A DNA stretch of 64,000 nucleotides, taken from Pegea sp. RAD2-039. Its lineage: Eukaryota; Chordata; Thaliacea; Salpida; Salpidae. A program made the translations under genes and the position numbers. Below the pieces are notes generated by a model. That model was not told the DNA's origin. It was given only the letters and a program-made list of their open reading frames with translations, and did not search any database. Of the stretch, positions 48,387 to 62,348 are shown piece after piece (positions within the stretch are counted from its first letter, which is position 1; the number at the start of each line of letters is the position of its first letter). Location of the stretch: assembly GCA_034620365.1 (NCBI GenBank), contig JAQGEQ010000090.1, positions 310,001-374,000 of the forward strand, read 5' to 3'.

Positions 48387-49802
48387 AATCAACAATAAAA
48401 ATACTTGTATAGTAAGTAGTCGATAGAGAAATAATCTAACTCTTAGCAGCTAAAACCTTTCTACATTTATAACATCTTTTTCTGCCAGTCATACAGCTTA
48501 GAGAAAATATTAAAAAATAGTAATCACTGATCAAATAATGGTTAAACTGATTTTTCTACTTATTATTATTTCAAATAAACAAACATGTTTTGAGTATTCA
48601 AACTGCAAAAAACTTTTAATCACATCATTAGAACTTAAAGCAAAAAATAAAATTAATTGTTTAAATCTTCAAATATAAGCTGCTATTTAAAAAAATTAAA
48701 AAGTTTTTTTTTCACACTATTAGCATGTTTCTAAAATATTTTTTAAATTACAATCAATTCTTTTTGGTAACTAGTTATGAAAAAAGAGTTTAATTATAAA
48801 ATAAAAAAATTAAAAACTGTGAGTAAATATAAAACTAAAACGCAGCGAAAAATATTTTTTGAAATTAAACACAGCATTAAAACTAGTTTATATCATATAT
48901 CTACTTATGATGAAGTCAAAATTTTTTAATAAATTTATATGCCGTCGATTTTACAACTATATAACTTACGAGTTTTATATTTTAGTTTAACTAAATAAAA
49001 ACTAAAATATAATTTCGAATGTTGAATCTAAAACTAACGCGTGTTTAATTCTAGTGAATGGTACATGTAAAAGCAATCTATCAATTTTGTTAGATTTTCT
49101 TATTTCAAATCTCTGAATATTTTTTTCGGGTATTTTGAATAATTTTATTTAAGATTAATCTTGGTTATATATATTTTGATTTTGCTTTTAGTTTTAGTTT
49201 ATTATTTTAATCTAATGAACTATCCGTATTTTTTTCAAATTTTAATTAAAATTTTAAGCTTTTAAAATGTTTGTTTCATTTAATATAAAAATAATTTAAT
49301 ATTTAGTTTTAATAATTTTTATTCTTTTATCTTATTAAAACACTTTTGAATAGTGATGTAAGTTCAGATAGTTTAATTCATTTAAAACTCATAAAATAGC
49401 AACAGTTAAGTCTTTTTAATTCTGTATAAATTTGTATCTATTAAAATTTTAATATAATTCAATACTAAAGTTACTTATAAAGTTGGTAATTTTAGTTACT
49501 ATTCATATTTTTATGATTTATAATTTTTACAATGTTATTATATTCATCATTACTTATTGTATAATATATTAATAATCTTTTTGTCATTTACATATATTTC
49601 CATTATTTGTTTCTTTTTTATATCTAAAAACCATATTCTAAAACTCAATTAACCTTTAAATTATTTAATAAATTATAAAACTATTATTTATTAGTTTAAT
49701 CATTATATATTGTAAAAATAACTTAGTTCAATATATAATATAACAAATAAATTTTATTTTTTTCAAGTATCAACTTTTTGTTTTTAATATTAGAATCTGT
49801 TG

Positions 49803-51776
49803 ATGATGAGTGAATCAAACTCAGATGATGTTATTGATTTCATTCCAGAAGAGATCTCTGATCCTGATTTCATGAATTATGATCCAATTAATCCATTTAA
49901 TCAAGGTTATAATTCTGAGTTCCAACAAAGTGTAAATGACTTAGAAAATATTGAATATGATTTATTTAGTTCAAATAATAACCCTGTAATAAGCTTTGAT
50001 AGACCAGAAGGTATTCAAGATGTTAGGATTTTTGATGAAAATGTCTTGGAAGAAAGAAAAGAATCAGAGATGATAAATAAAGAACCATTTTCAAAGGAGT
50101 CTTTTAATGTTAATGAAGAAATAGATATGTTTTTTTCTCCCCAAATAAGTGCTGATGACAAACCTTCTGAAGAAGATTTTGATTATGATAAAGAAAAGGT
50201 GATGACAGATAAGCCTGAATCATCGAAAGTTTCAGAAGTATTTGCAAAAAAATCATTTGAATTTGATGAAGAAATGAAATTTCCTCAAAATATTGAAATT
50301 CCTGATGAAACTCTTTCAAAAAAAGCTTTCAACAATGAAAAAGAAGAAATGAATAAAATGATAAGTTTAGAAAATCTCTGTAAAGACACTTTAAGTTCTA
50401 ATGAAGATGTAGATAAGAAGATTGCAGAAACAAATGAAAACAATGATGATAATAAAAAAGATGAAGTACCAAAATTATCTTTTGTTATGAATAAAATTCG
50501 AAATAATTTGTCTTCTTTCTCAAATGATTCTAAAGATTTATCTGATGAGTCATCTGAAGAGTCTTCTTCTGACGAATCATCATCTGAAGAATCTTCTTCT
50601 GAGGAATCTTCATCTGAGGAATCTTCTTCTGAAGACTCTTCAGATGAGTCTTCTTCTGAAAATTCTCCAAAAAAAATTTGGTTAAAAGAAGGAAAATTGA
50701 AATCAACTGTGGATTCTGGTAAAGAATACAAGTCTAAACATAAGACTGTGCTTAATCTACTTGATGAGTTAATAATTGGATCTTCTAAACATTTAGGTGA
50801 TGATCCTAATAAACCAAAAGTAGTTGACCTACAAGAAAATGAATCTTTAACTTTAGTTGGTGAAGTGATGAATTTTATTGAGAATCGGATTGTAATTGTT
50901 AAAAGTAAAGGATCTCAAACTCTAGATCTTGACAGTATTTTGTTTTTGAAAGACAAAGAGATGCTGGGTAAGATTTCTGATGTTTTTGGACCTGTTATTG
51001 ATCCTATGTATACTATCATTCTTGATGCTGAAACTGTAGAAAGAATTGGAAAAGTTGAAACTGGTGTTGATGTCTTTTGTGCTTCCAATAGATCTGATCT
51101 TACCCAATATGTCTTTAAAAATAATTTAGTAAAGGCAAAAGGGTCAGATGCTTCTTGGGTTGGAGATGTTGAACCTCCAATAACTTTAGTAGATTATTCA
51201 GATGATGAGGAAGAAAAAGCTGCTAAGAGAAAAGTAAAATTATCAAATGGAGCAAAATTCAATCAAGGAAAGAGAAAAATGGAATCTGTAACTCGAAATG
51301 TATCTCAGAAATTTACTTCTAGTTGCTCACCAAGTTTTCCATCTTATGCAGCTGCCTCTAATCCTTATAATATGTTTAATATGTACAACCAGGGTCATAG
51401 AACTATGACCCCTAGAACTATGGCCCCTAGAAATATGGGTCCTGGAAATATGGGTCATGGAAATATGGGCCCTAGAATTATGGGTCCTAGAAATATGGCC
51501 CCTGATAATATGGGTCCCAGAAATATGGGTCCTGGAAATATGGGTCCTGGTTATATAACTCCCAGATTTATGGGTGGTAGTTTTGATTTTAGAAGATCTG
51601 GTAATTACAACCAAACTAATTTTTTTAATCCATTTATGAATAATGAATCATACCAGCAAAGCAATAATCATAGATTTCCAAATCAGAGTTTTACAAGTCC
51701 ATCACAATCTCAGTATAATGCTCCTTATGGATTTCCACCAAATTTTAGGCCATTTTTTTCAAACAACAAAAAGTAA
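49803..51776 (+). CDS. NAF1: H/ACA RNP assembly factor NAF1, copy 2 (short-repeat form)
   Basis: A single exon of 657 residues with the same order as copy 1: acidic N-terminus, Ser/Glu run, Gar1/Naf1 core ([24 protein letters not shown] replaced by [14 protein letters not shown]) and [10 protein letters not shown]. Then come eight NMG-type pentapeptides of more varied sequence (NMGPG, IMGPR, NMAPD) and the same FFSNNKK end. The block at about residues 29-78 is Asn/Asp-rich (INPFNQGYNSEF, FSSNNNPVISFD) and differs wholly from copy 1. Substitutions elsewhere are few and conservative. The degenerate short array looks ancestral and the uniform long array in copy 1 derived. Both ORFs are intact, so both may be expressed. 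Confidence 0.94.
   Translation: MMSESNSDDVIDFIPEEISDPDFMNYDPINPFNQGYNSEFQQSVNDLENIEYDLFSSNNNPVISFDRPEGIQDVRIFDENVLEERKESEMINKEPFSKESFNVNEEIDMFFSPQISADDKPSEEDFDYDKEKVMTDKPESSKVSEVFAKKSFEFDEEMKFPQNIEIPDETLSKKAFNNEKEEMNKMISLENLCKDTLSSNEDVDKKIAETNENNDDNKKDEVPKLSFVMNKIRNNLSSFSNDSKDLSDESSEESSSDESSSEESSSEESSSEESSSEDSSDESSSENSPKKIWLKEGKLKSTVDSGKEYKSKHKTVLNLLDELIIGSSKHLGDDPNKPKVVDLQENESLTLVGEVMNFIENRIVIVKSKGSQTLDLDSILFLKDKEMLGKISDVFGPVIDPMYTIILDAETVERIGKVETGVDVFCASNRSDLTQYVFKNNLVKAKGSDASWVGDVEPPITLVDYSDDEEEKAAKRKVKLSNGAKFNQGKRKMESVTRNVSQKFTSSCSPSFPSYAAASNPYNMFNMYNQGHRTMTPRTMAPRNMGPGNMGHGNMGPRIMGPRNMAPDNMGPRNMGPGNMGPGYITPRFMGGSFDFRRSGNYNQTNFFNPFMNNESYQQSNNHRFPNQSFTSPSQSQYNAPYGFPPNFRPFFSNNKK
49886..50036 (+). 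other. non-homologous block within NAF1 copy 2
   Basis: 151 bases replacing the 172-base block of copy 1. It encodes Asn-, Gln- and Phe-containing sequence similar in style to the C-terminal tail. Confidence 0.85.
51432..51551 (+). repeat. 15-bp coding minisatellite, 8 units (NAF1 copy 2)
   Basis: 120 bases, eight 15-bp units with several substitutions (AGA for GGA, GCC for GGT, GAT for GGA), homologous to the 35-unit array in copy 1. Confidence 0.93.
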
Positions 51777-53195
51777 CTTTTAATGTTGCATTTCTTCTAT
51801 TTTTATTTTTGAATAAAATTTGTCTCCAAATTGTCTCATTTTGTCATTAGATTTGATTGGTAAACTTGAAAAGGTTCATCAATTTTATTTAGTAGTAGTT
51901 ATTGTCAGAAAACTGATATTAAAAATTTCAGATCAATTAAAAACTGAACACAACGGGTTTAGTAATAAATCCAAGAATAATAAATTATTATTAAAACAAT
52001 TACTTCCCAATTAAATACTATTATAAGAGTTTTTGTAAATCAAATGAAACTTGAACCTTCAAAAACTACGGAATAAACACTTTTGCTTAAATCTATTTTC
52101 CATTATAAAAGTCCATATTATGGATATTATTCTATTAGGAAACTTGTGTTTGTTGTTAATTGACGGCATAATTGATTTTTCACTTTAATCATTAGGAAAT
52201 AATTCACACTTGCATTTTGAGCAAACAATCTTTTCACCATTTGATGCCAAATTTTACACGAAATTCGACTCCAAGATTTAAGTTTTCGTTTCATTCCAAA
52301 ATCTGATTACATTTCAAGTAATTCCTATTTTTAAGATCGAGTCGCTTGTGTTGTAATAGAATTATGAACAACTCCATTAGTGGCAAAATTGAATTCTTCT
52401 CACTTAAACGTTATTAAAGCTTATTTACCAAACTGCAAATAAAACTAGAGTAGCTTTGTAAAAGGGAAAGGAAATCTAAGATTCACAAAGAAATAGCCAT
52501 TCAGGTGATGTTAAAATCGGATCATCTAAGAAACAGCCGTATAGAAAAGAAATAAGGGGAGAGCTGTCATGATGGCTAAGAGCTGATATTTGTTTTCGCT
52601 TATCCTAGTATAAGAGCGTCCGGACGCTCTAACTATTATAAACAAGAAAAACTAAAATTACTTTTACTAAATTTACTTTTAATGCTTACCTAGAATTATA
52701 AGTTAAAAAAAAAACATACAAAGAAGCCTTTTTTATAAATTGTTTTAATTTTTACCTAAAGTTTTAAATAAAAACTAAAAATAAGTTTAATAACTTTTTT
52801 AAACTGCATGTTTTGAACAAAAAAGTACATTTTTTACAAAAGTTCATAATGTCGAAATGTGAAAGAACATTTGTTTTGTAATTTAAAGTATTTATTTACT
52901 TTCTATAGGTGTTGCTCTTATATTTCGCAGTAAAGTTTAAATTAATATTGGACATAAAATTTTGGTTTAATATCTGATCATTATTACTAAATCTGAAATT
53001 TTATTGATATTTATTATTAAATCAGAAATTTGTTTGTAATTTGAATTATTATATTTTTATTTTAAAAGATTACAATATATTTTATTATTATTAATTATCA
53101 AAACAAGCTGAATCAAATGTTTATCAATAAACTAATGTTTTACATAAATTAAAATTTAGTTGTTTTTTAGCAACTATCTATTAATATCTCTAAAA
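51777..53195. other. NAF1 copy 2 3' region and spacer before ECHS1
   Basis: Matches copy 1 downstream sequence to about 52095, then unique AT-rich DNA. Holds an 18-bp perfect palindrome at 52613-52630. No gene was seen. Confidence 0.5.
52613..52630. repeat. 18-bp perfect palindrome
   Basis: AGAGCGTCCGGACGCTCT equals its own reverse complement. It is GC-rich in a very AT-rich setting. Confidence 0.8.
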
Positions 53196-54993
<1,798 letters not shown>

Positions 54994-55454
54994 ATAATAT
55001 TTTTTATACTTTAATTGAATACAGTTTAATTGATAATATCTTAAATAAAATTTAATTATGTTGATCTATTTTCCAAATTTCTGCTTGTTTATCAGTTTGT
55101 TAGAAACTTTTAAATATAAATAAAATTATATTTAATTCATCAGATCTATCTTCCTAGATTTTCTTAGCTCATTTTCAAATAATTTAATTAAAAGGTCACA
55201 TGTATAAAAACACCAAATGTTTTTCTATTCATTGAAAAAATTGTTATTTAGTGCAATTTAGTAGTAAATAATCACATGTCGTCAGTGTTAAAGTTCAAGA
55301 AATGCTAGTATATTTCCAACTTTTAAATTTCTAAACAGAGATCCACGAAAAAAAAGTGATTTGTTCAAATTTTAGATAAAAAAAACATTTTATAGAACCC
55401 GAATTGTCAGAAGAATATTCTAATTTTTTCAACACTATAAATGCTTTATGTTTT
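54994..55454. other. AT-rich spacer downstream of ECHS1
   Basis: Probable 3' untranslated region, then featureless sequence up to the SINE. Confidence 0.4.
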
Positions 55455-55800
55455 GCTTCTGACCCCGAAGACGGCTCTGCTGTAAGCCAGAGCTGAAATT
55501 ATGGATATCCAGTTGTTGCCCATGTAGCAGGAGTCCATGACAAGCTATATCGCGGAATAGAAGGCTAGCGTCGATGGAGCTGCCAGAACAACTCTGAGTA
55601 CAGTGACAAACTGCCTACGGAGTTACAACTCTGAACTCGGAGTGTTGCTTAGGAATTGTATCATTAACTAGACAAACACGGCCCTTTTCATTTGGATTTT
55701 TATAGAGTTTTCTTTCTCGCAAATATGTGTCCGCATAGGTTCCAATCTAGTACCTTGGTGTTTTATGCCGATGTAATAACCGCTGCACTACGGAGACGAA
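55455..55800 (-). mobile_element. tRNA-Val-derived SINE, copy C
   Basis: The most complete head. On the - strand it reads GTCTCCGTAGTGCAGCGG, TTATTACATCGGCATAAAACACC and a decayed B box (AGATTGGAACCTATG). The first two segments follow animal tRNA-Val (GTTTCCGTAGTG.AG.GGTTATCAC). The body has CACATATTTGCGAGAAAG as in copies A and B, then CTCTGAGTACAGTGAC-type sequence in the complementary sense. The 3' end is near 55455. Confidence 0.82.
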
Positions 55801-57073
55801 CATATTTTGTGTAAGAACTGATCAGCTAGAATATTCAAATCATTAAAAAAAGTTCATGCTTCGAGGTCTATTCAGTTTATTGTAAGATGTGAAGAAGGAT
55901 TAGTTTTGTTATGTTCTGTACAAAAAAAGTTTTAAGCAAAAACTTAAACTTTAGATATTTAAGTTTGTTCTTCACAAGGTACATACTATTTTTATCGATA
56001 AACCAGCCATTAATACGTGTTTAAATTCCATAATGAAAAAGCTTTATCGGTACATAATTTCAATAATTCAGTTTCATTTATTGATATTTTGACTCAAATT
56101 CTTTTAAAAACTTTAAACACAAAGTTTTAAGAGATGTTTATGGAAGTTACTTATAGAGTTATTTGCTAAAAATTAACAATTAAGCTTAGAAATGATAAAA
56201 TAATAGACTTCAACTAATATATACTGATTTATCGGTTAGCAAATAAAATTATGTTTATCCCAAAAAATTTAGCATCAATTATACTTCTATATTATTTAAA
56301 TCTATTAGAAAATATTTTTTATTATATACAATAAGTGAACAACAACTTTCCATATTAAATCATCTTTATAATATTACTTTTTAAATTTTATTTTATAGTA
56401 AAAATTGGGCGAAACTTAAAAAACCTCAATAAAAGCTAACAATTTATTAAACTTTTAACTTAAAAAAAATTAAACATTTAGAATTTTAAATTCTAAATGA
56501 ACCATATTTTTAGTGATAAAGAAAAAATACAAAATCATGAATAAATCGTTAAAAGTTTCCATATTTTACAACAAAATGATGAAATCATTCGGTCAGAACG
56601 GTCGACCTTAATTACGTAGTACTCCTAACATTTTGCTGACTTGGAAGTTACGCTTGCTTGAGTAATACTTTAGTCTAGTGCACATGTTAATTCAGTTCGT
56701 TAAAATATCACAGTAATTTTACTTAGAAAGCTTTTAAAAATTTATAAAGTAATTTTCTAGTTTTCAAAATAGAATTATTTGTATTTTGAAATCAATGAAT
56801 ATATAAGTATAGATAAAAAAATTGTCTTTAAAAATTAATTTAATATTTGTTAAGATAATCAAGTATATACATTTTTTTTTGATCCAAGTTTAAAGAAAGT
56901 TTTTAATTTATTTGTATTTTAAAATTATTATGTGAAAAAATAAATTAAATTTTAAATTAAATCTTTATTTCTTAAATTTTTACTTTTAACCAATTATGAA
57001 AATTGTTAATTTATGAATTATTAAATATTTTTACAGTAATTTTTTATTTGAATATTTATTATAAGACTTTATT
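55801..57073. other. AT-rich spacer upstream of cytochrome c
   Basis: No feature found apart from AT-rich sequence. Probable cytochrome c promoter at its right end. Confidence 0.4.
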
Positions 57074-57608
57074 ATGGGCAAAAAAGAAAAGAAGACATCT
57101 CCACCAGATTTAGAAAAAGGAGCAAAGATTTTTAAACAAAAATGTGCTCAATGTCACAATTGTGTCAAAGGAGGTGGAAACAAAACAGGTAATAAAAGTT
57201 GTTCAACTATTAAATGTCATATTAAATTTTAATTTAAAGTATTAGATGTATTTTTTAACTTTTCTAGGTATATATTTAGAAACTAGTAATTCATCTTTTT
57301 TATTTAATTTGGATTTATTTTCTTTCAGGACCTGCCTTGTATGGTCTTTTTGGAAGAAAGACTGGGTCAGTGGATGGATATGAGTATACAGCCGCTAATA
57401 AAGAAAAGGGAATTATCTGGGATGAAAAAACCTTGGATGTTTATCTTACCAATCCTAAAAAATATATTCCAGGTTTGTTTAACTTTTATCAAAACTGATT
57501 TTTTATTGATGTTTTCTTTCAGGAACCAAAATGATCTTTGCTGGTTTGAAGAAGCCTCAAGAGCGGGTTGACTTGATTGGTTACTTGAAGAAATGTAGTG
57601 ATGAATAA
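57074..57608 (+). CDS. CYCS: cytochrome c
   Basis: Three exons (57074-57188, 57329-57472, 57523-57608) give 114 residues. It is the soluble electron carrier between complexes III and IV in the intermembrane space, and an apoptosome activator in many animals. The haem-binding CAQCH lies at Cys24, Cys27 and His28. Other landmarks are [43 protein letters not shown] with the axial Met, IFAGLKK and a C-terminal helix ending LIGYLKKC. The N-terminus ([16 protein letters not shown]) is about five to eight residues longer than in vertebrates. Oddities are HNCVKGGG where most species have HTVEKGG, giving one extra cysteine close to the haem, and another cysteine near the C-terminus. Both split Gly codons are phase 1 introns; the second intron is 50 bp. 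Confidence 0.96.
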
Positions 57609-60600
57609 ACAAAGATGATGGAATTGATTCTGTATTTTTAAATAGTCATCTGACATTTGATTTTTAATTAATAATTTGAGGAATTTGGTTATTCATATTT
57701 TTGGCTATTTGAACTAAAATTATAAATTTATGTGAACTACTTGTTATTCATATTTAAGAAAGTGAACTTGTTTGTTTTTTTTATGTTTTTAGAAGCGTGA
57801 TGATACATTAATACAGAGTTATTTCTTAAATTTGATTTGCTTTAATAAAACTGATGTAGTTAAGGTCATGTTAAAACTATTTGCTAACAGAAAGTCCAAA
57901 TAATTTTCCTTGTCAAGGTCATATAAGTTCTATAAATATTTGCTTTAGTTTTGATGGCATGATATATTTGAGTTACTTTTCATTATCTCTAATAAACTTT
58001 TACAAGGTTAATAGGTTGTTTTTAATCATTTCTAGTTTAAACAGTTAGTTGGTTTGTCAATGAAACCTATTTAATGCTAACTATATCTGTAAATTATAAA
58101 AATTAACTTGATAAAAAATATTTATTTTTAGTATTATTAATATGCTTTGTGTGAATTCTTTGTAATGAGTTTTATCTCACAAAAATTTTATAGAAATCTT
58201 CTAAATGAATTTAGTTCCAAAGTAACAATAGTAAGAACAATTGTAAACTTGAGTATAAAACTTCAAAAGCTTAATTTTATGTTAACACTTTTCAAATTCT
58301 GGAGGTATATTGTGACCAAAAAAGTAACTTTTCAAGTATTACAAGCTCTAATCTTTAACTGAGATCTTTTCATAGAGCTAAGGCTTCAAGCCTTTATTTT
58401 TATTATTATCATTACTTTGCTATATTTTGGAGGCAGTTATTTAACTATATTCTTTGAAGTAAAAAAGTTGGAAAAACATTGAAATAAAAATTATTGTGAC
58501 GTTGAAAAATTTTATTAAATGATTCCAAAATCTTTAAAAAAGTCTTCTGTACTTATTATAATTATTGATTTAATGTTTACATCATTGATTATTATTTTCA
58601 GTCCCAAAATTTATTTGAAGGTTAAAGTTAAAATTGGTTTCGAACATAATTTACCAATTAAACAGATTATTTTTGAAATATTATAAAGATTTGATTTTGA
58701 AAACTCATATTTAAAAGATGGGTTGTACACAATCATTGAACATTTTTTTCCTCTTTTTTAGCATTAGTAAAAGTAATGAATTGGAAAGCCTAAAAAATGA
58801 CTCAGATTAGAGCTGTATCTAATAGTGAGTGTATTTACTATAAAGAAATTGGTATTTTATTTCTCATATTATATATTTATGTGTCAAAGTAGGCAATATA
58901 AATGCTACAGAATTTTAAAAGCAACCGATTCAAATGCAAAAAAGTATTTTCAAATTTTCTGTTAAGGTTTATAAATTTTTACGGCTAAACAATCATCTAT
59001 TTAATCCACTTTATAAAACTTTTTCTATTATTTTGTTTATAGAAAACTCTTGTTTATGACTAGTGGCGATTAAGAACTTTGATCCTTAAAACTAAAAATA
59101 CTAATTCTAATTTTGGCTATAATATAAAATGTATATTTTTTTGATTTAGTAACTTATTCACTAAGGAATACTCAGAAACAATAAAACCGAAACAAAAAAA
59201 TACATAATGGACAAATTAGCTAGGTATGGGAGAACTTAGGCGACTTGGTGCAGCAAAGCAATACTTCGTGGTATTGTATATTAATTGAAAAATTAAAATT
59301 CAACATCTTAGGATTTATAATATCTATTTTGACTTTCAGAAAAATTACTATGAGTTTTTTCAGAGTTAAATTTTACTAAAGTTTAGAATTAATGATACTA
59401 GGAAATAGGTTTCTAGAAAAATACAACTTAAGTAAATTAGATATTTCAAAATTGTTGCGAAATTCAAATAGAAATCATAAAGTATAGTTTTGTTAATTTG
59501 CTTATTTGCATGATGAGTAGTTGCTTTGTATTTTGAAAGATTAATTATATTTTTGAGGACTATACTCGCTATAATTAAGGTATCTGCCTTATAGCGTGTA
59601 GTTACAAGCTGGTTTAAAAACTTCGACAACCAAGCACAAGATTTGTCGATAAGACTAATTTAATGGCCTGGTGTTGCTGGCTGAGACTAATATTTAGATC
59701 AAGATTTAGTATTCTATCAAGCTTTCTGTTCTACATTACACTTGGTAGTACAATCCAAATGTTTAATCTTCCGGCTATTCAAGCATTTTTTTAGCTTAAT
59801 TTTAAGCACCTTACTAAGTATAAAAAACATATATATAAATCATAGAAGATTTGTATAAAAGTTGGTATGTATGAAATTTCTATAAGCTTTGTAAAAAAAC
59901 CTAATTGCTTTTCATTTTATAATTATGTTATGATTAACACTATTTGTTGGATTGATCTTTTAGTCTACTATTTCATAAAAAGATAACGTTTTCAAAAGTC
60001 GATTTGGCAACACTACATAATCAAGTCAAGCATATGTAAAATAAACGTTAAAAAACATTGTTATCTGTTTTTATTTATCAGTGGATTACATTAAAATTTT
60101 TGTGTAAACTTGAAAATATAGTAATGTTAGATTATTGAATTTTAGTTGTTAAGAATTGTAGTGTTTTTTATTATTTCATCTACAAATTCTTTTAAAAAGT
60201 TTTCTTTTCTTAGAAACACATTAGACTAGTTTCTTTGTTATTTATAGAACAGTAGTAAAAACAATCAAAGGTTGTTGTTGCTATTTTTTGTCAAGTTGTA
60301 AACGTTTCATTTTGCTAATTAAGATATTTTGTTTCTAAATTGATTAAACTATAGACATATTATAGTTTATTGAATTTTTAAAAAATTGTTTAAAACTTTA
60401 AAGTATTTAGCACAATTATTGTTTTACTATTTTCGTTGATATTTAGTTTTTATGCAATTATTCTAAGTTTTATAGATATTATACTCTATTAAATCAAAAA
60501 TAGTATAATATATTTGCTTAGGTTTTTTATTATTGTTGTTGTTTGTTTAGTTTTTTATATTGTATTGATCAAGATAGTACAACAGGTTCAATAATCTTTT

Positions 60601-62348
60601 TCTAGATCATTTTTTTACCCTTTAAATCCTTAAGTAGTTTTCAGATAATTTTTTTTTGATTTAAGGCAATTATAATTATTTTAAAATAAATTTTTTGTCA
60701 AATTTTTTATAATAATATATAATAATAATAAGTTATTTTTATAATTATATGCTTATAGTGATAAATGAACATATCTTCAAAATTTGCTTTAACATGAAAC
60801 TTTGGTGATAAAATTGTATTTGATAGATTATTAGTGTAGTTTAAGTGTACTACTAAAAATTTATATACTTTTTAGTTTTGATGATTTATTTTTTCAAAGT
60901 TTTTTTTTTAAGTTTTTGTTTGAATTATAAAACTGATTTTTACAATTTTATTAAAAAATAATTTTTCTTTGAAAAGTTATAAAAAAAAAATTAATTCGTA
61001 AATATCTATTTAACTTTGTTTCTACAAGTTCTGATATTTTTTTACATTTATGGTGTATATTGAATTTATTAAGTTTTTATACAATACTTTGAAATAAAAA
61101 CTATTTTTTTTATAAGATCTTAATTTGATGTAGTAGAACAAGTTCTTCAATTAATAAAATGTACAAACTTCTTAAAAAGCTAAATTATAGATATGATAAT
61201 GTATGAGCTATATACTTCATATAAGGTAATGATCAATTCTTAGATAGATCTTATATTTGGTTCTTCAGGTTTATTTTTATTAGTCTTTAACAAGATCACC
61301 TATATGATAGATTTTTAAAAAATAGTTGTATGTTATCAAATAAATGTTTCAACTAATTTTAGTAATTATTCTTTTTTATAATTTTACTTTCTAAGTGATC
61401 AGATATTTTTATATTTATTTGAATTAGTTATTTTAATTATCTGTTTATTATAAATATAATTATATTTAATTGAATATATTTTTATGAGGCTTAGTGGTTA
61501 GAAGAAGTTAAATAGAAAAGAATAAATTTAATTTATTTAAGATGGACATTATTGAATGTTTAATTATGTAAGCCTATTTATTTATATTTCTATTGATTTT
61601 TTATATTTCTGACTAAGTTAACTATAAAAATTAAATAATAAAAACTCCTTTAAACTAATTTATACAAATCTTTATAATTCGTTAAATGATATTTTTATAG
61701 AACTTTAATGTTATAAAGTTATTTATAAATTCTTAATTTCCCATTAAATTGAGATCTTAAAACAATGATTTTCTTTGTTTTAGTTGTTATTTTGGTTTTT
61801 TATACTTGTTTTGTTTGTAAGATAATCTTATATTTGTATATTTATTATTTAGGTTTATGGTTTTTAAATAAGCTTTTGGTAAATTAAAACAATCATATAA
61901 ACTAGTGTTGTTTGTTATTTTTATTATTTTTAGCAATTGAAATACTGAATATCATTTAAATAGTTAAATGCTTAGAACAAAATTAATTTGTGATTGTTTC
62001 AAACCAAATAATTATTTAATAGATTTATTAAGAAGATTTTTGTTATTAAGCAGCAAAATTTATAAAGTTTAAAAATATATTTTTATTATATTATTATTTA
62101 AAAAAGAATTCATGTTGACAATTATTTCTTTAAGTTATCTTAATTTCAACCAATTTTGTTTTTCATTTGCTTTTTAGTCAAAAATATTAGATTTGTTTAT
62201 TTTGTTAATATGTTTCAAAAATTAATAATTATGAAATGTGTTTCTTGACTTAGTTCATCACTTTGAGTAATATAAATCATAATTATTTTAATTTACATGT
62301 AAATATTACTCAAGTTTTAACTTGTTTATTTTTCAGAGACATTTAAGC
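57609..62348. other. AT-rich intergenic DNA
   Basis: 4.7 kb with poly(A/T)-rich tracts and no recognisable gene. The small ORFs at 58147-58362 (+) and 59366-59629 (-) lack motifs and have background composition. A diverged dispersed repeat lies near 59630. A splice-acceptor-like TTTTTCAG ends it, just before the WAPL exon, so a 5' non-coding exon of that gene may lie within. Confidence 0.45.
59630..59775. repeat. diverged dispersed repeat (pair with 22.8 kb)
   Basis: Shares ordered blocks (CCAAGC.CAA.ATT and (C/T)TGGTGTTG(C/T)TGGCT) with 22799-22880. It is less AT-rich than its surroundings. Confidence 0.35.

Larger units (their letters stand above)
48387..52095 (+). repeat. tandem segmental duplication, right unit
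   Basis: About 3.7 kb matching 43776-47990. Most of the length difference comes from the shorter minisatellite (8 versus 35 units) and the shorter Ser/Glu run. Small indels and substitutions are spread through the flanks, so the copies are recent but not identical. Confidence 0.85.

Noticed and set aside
58147-58362. 71-codon ORF on the + strand downstream of cytochrome c
   Set aside because: Composition typical of AT-rich spacer and no motif. A small gene cannot be ruled out but is not supported.
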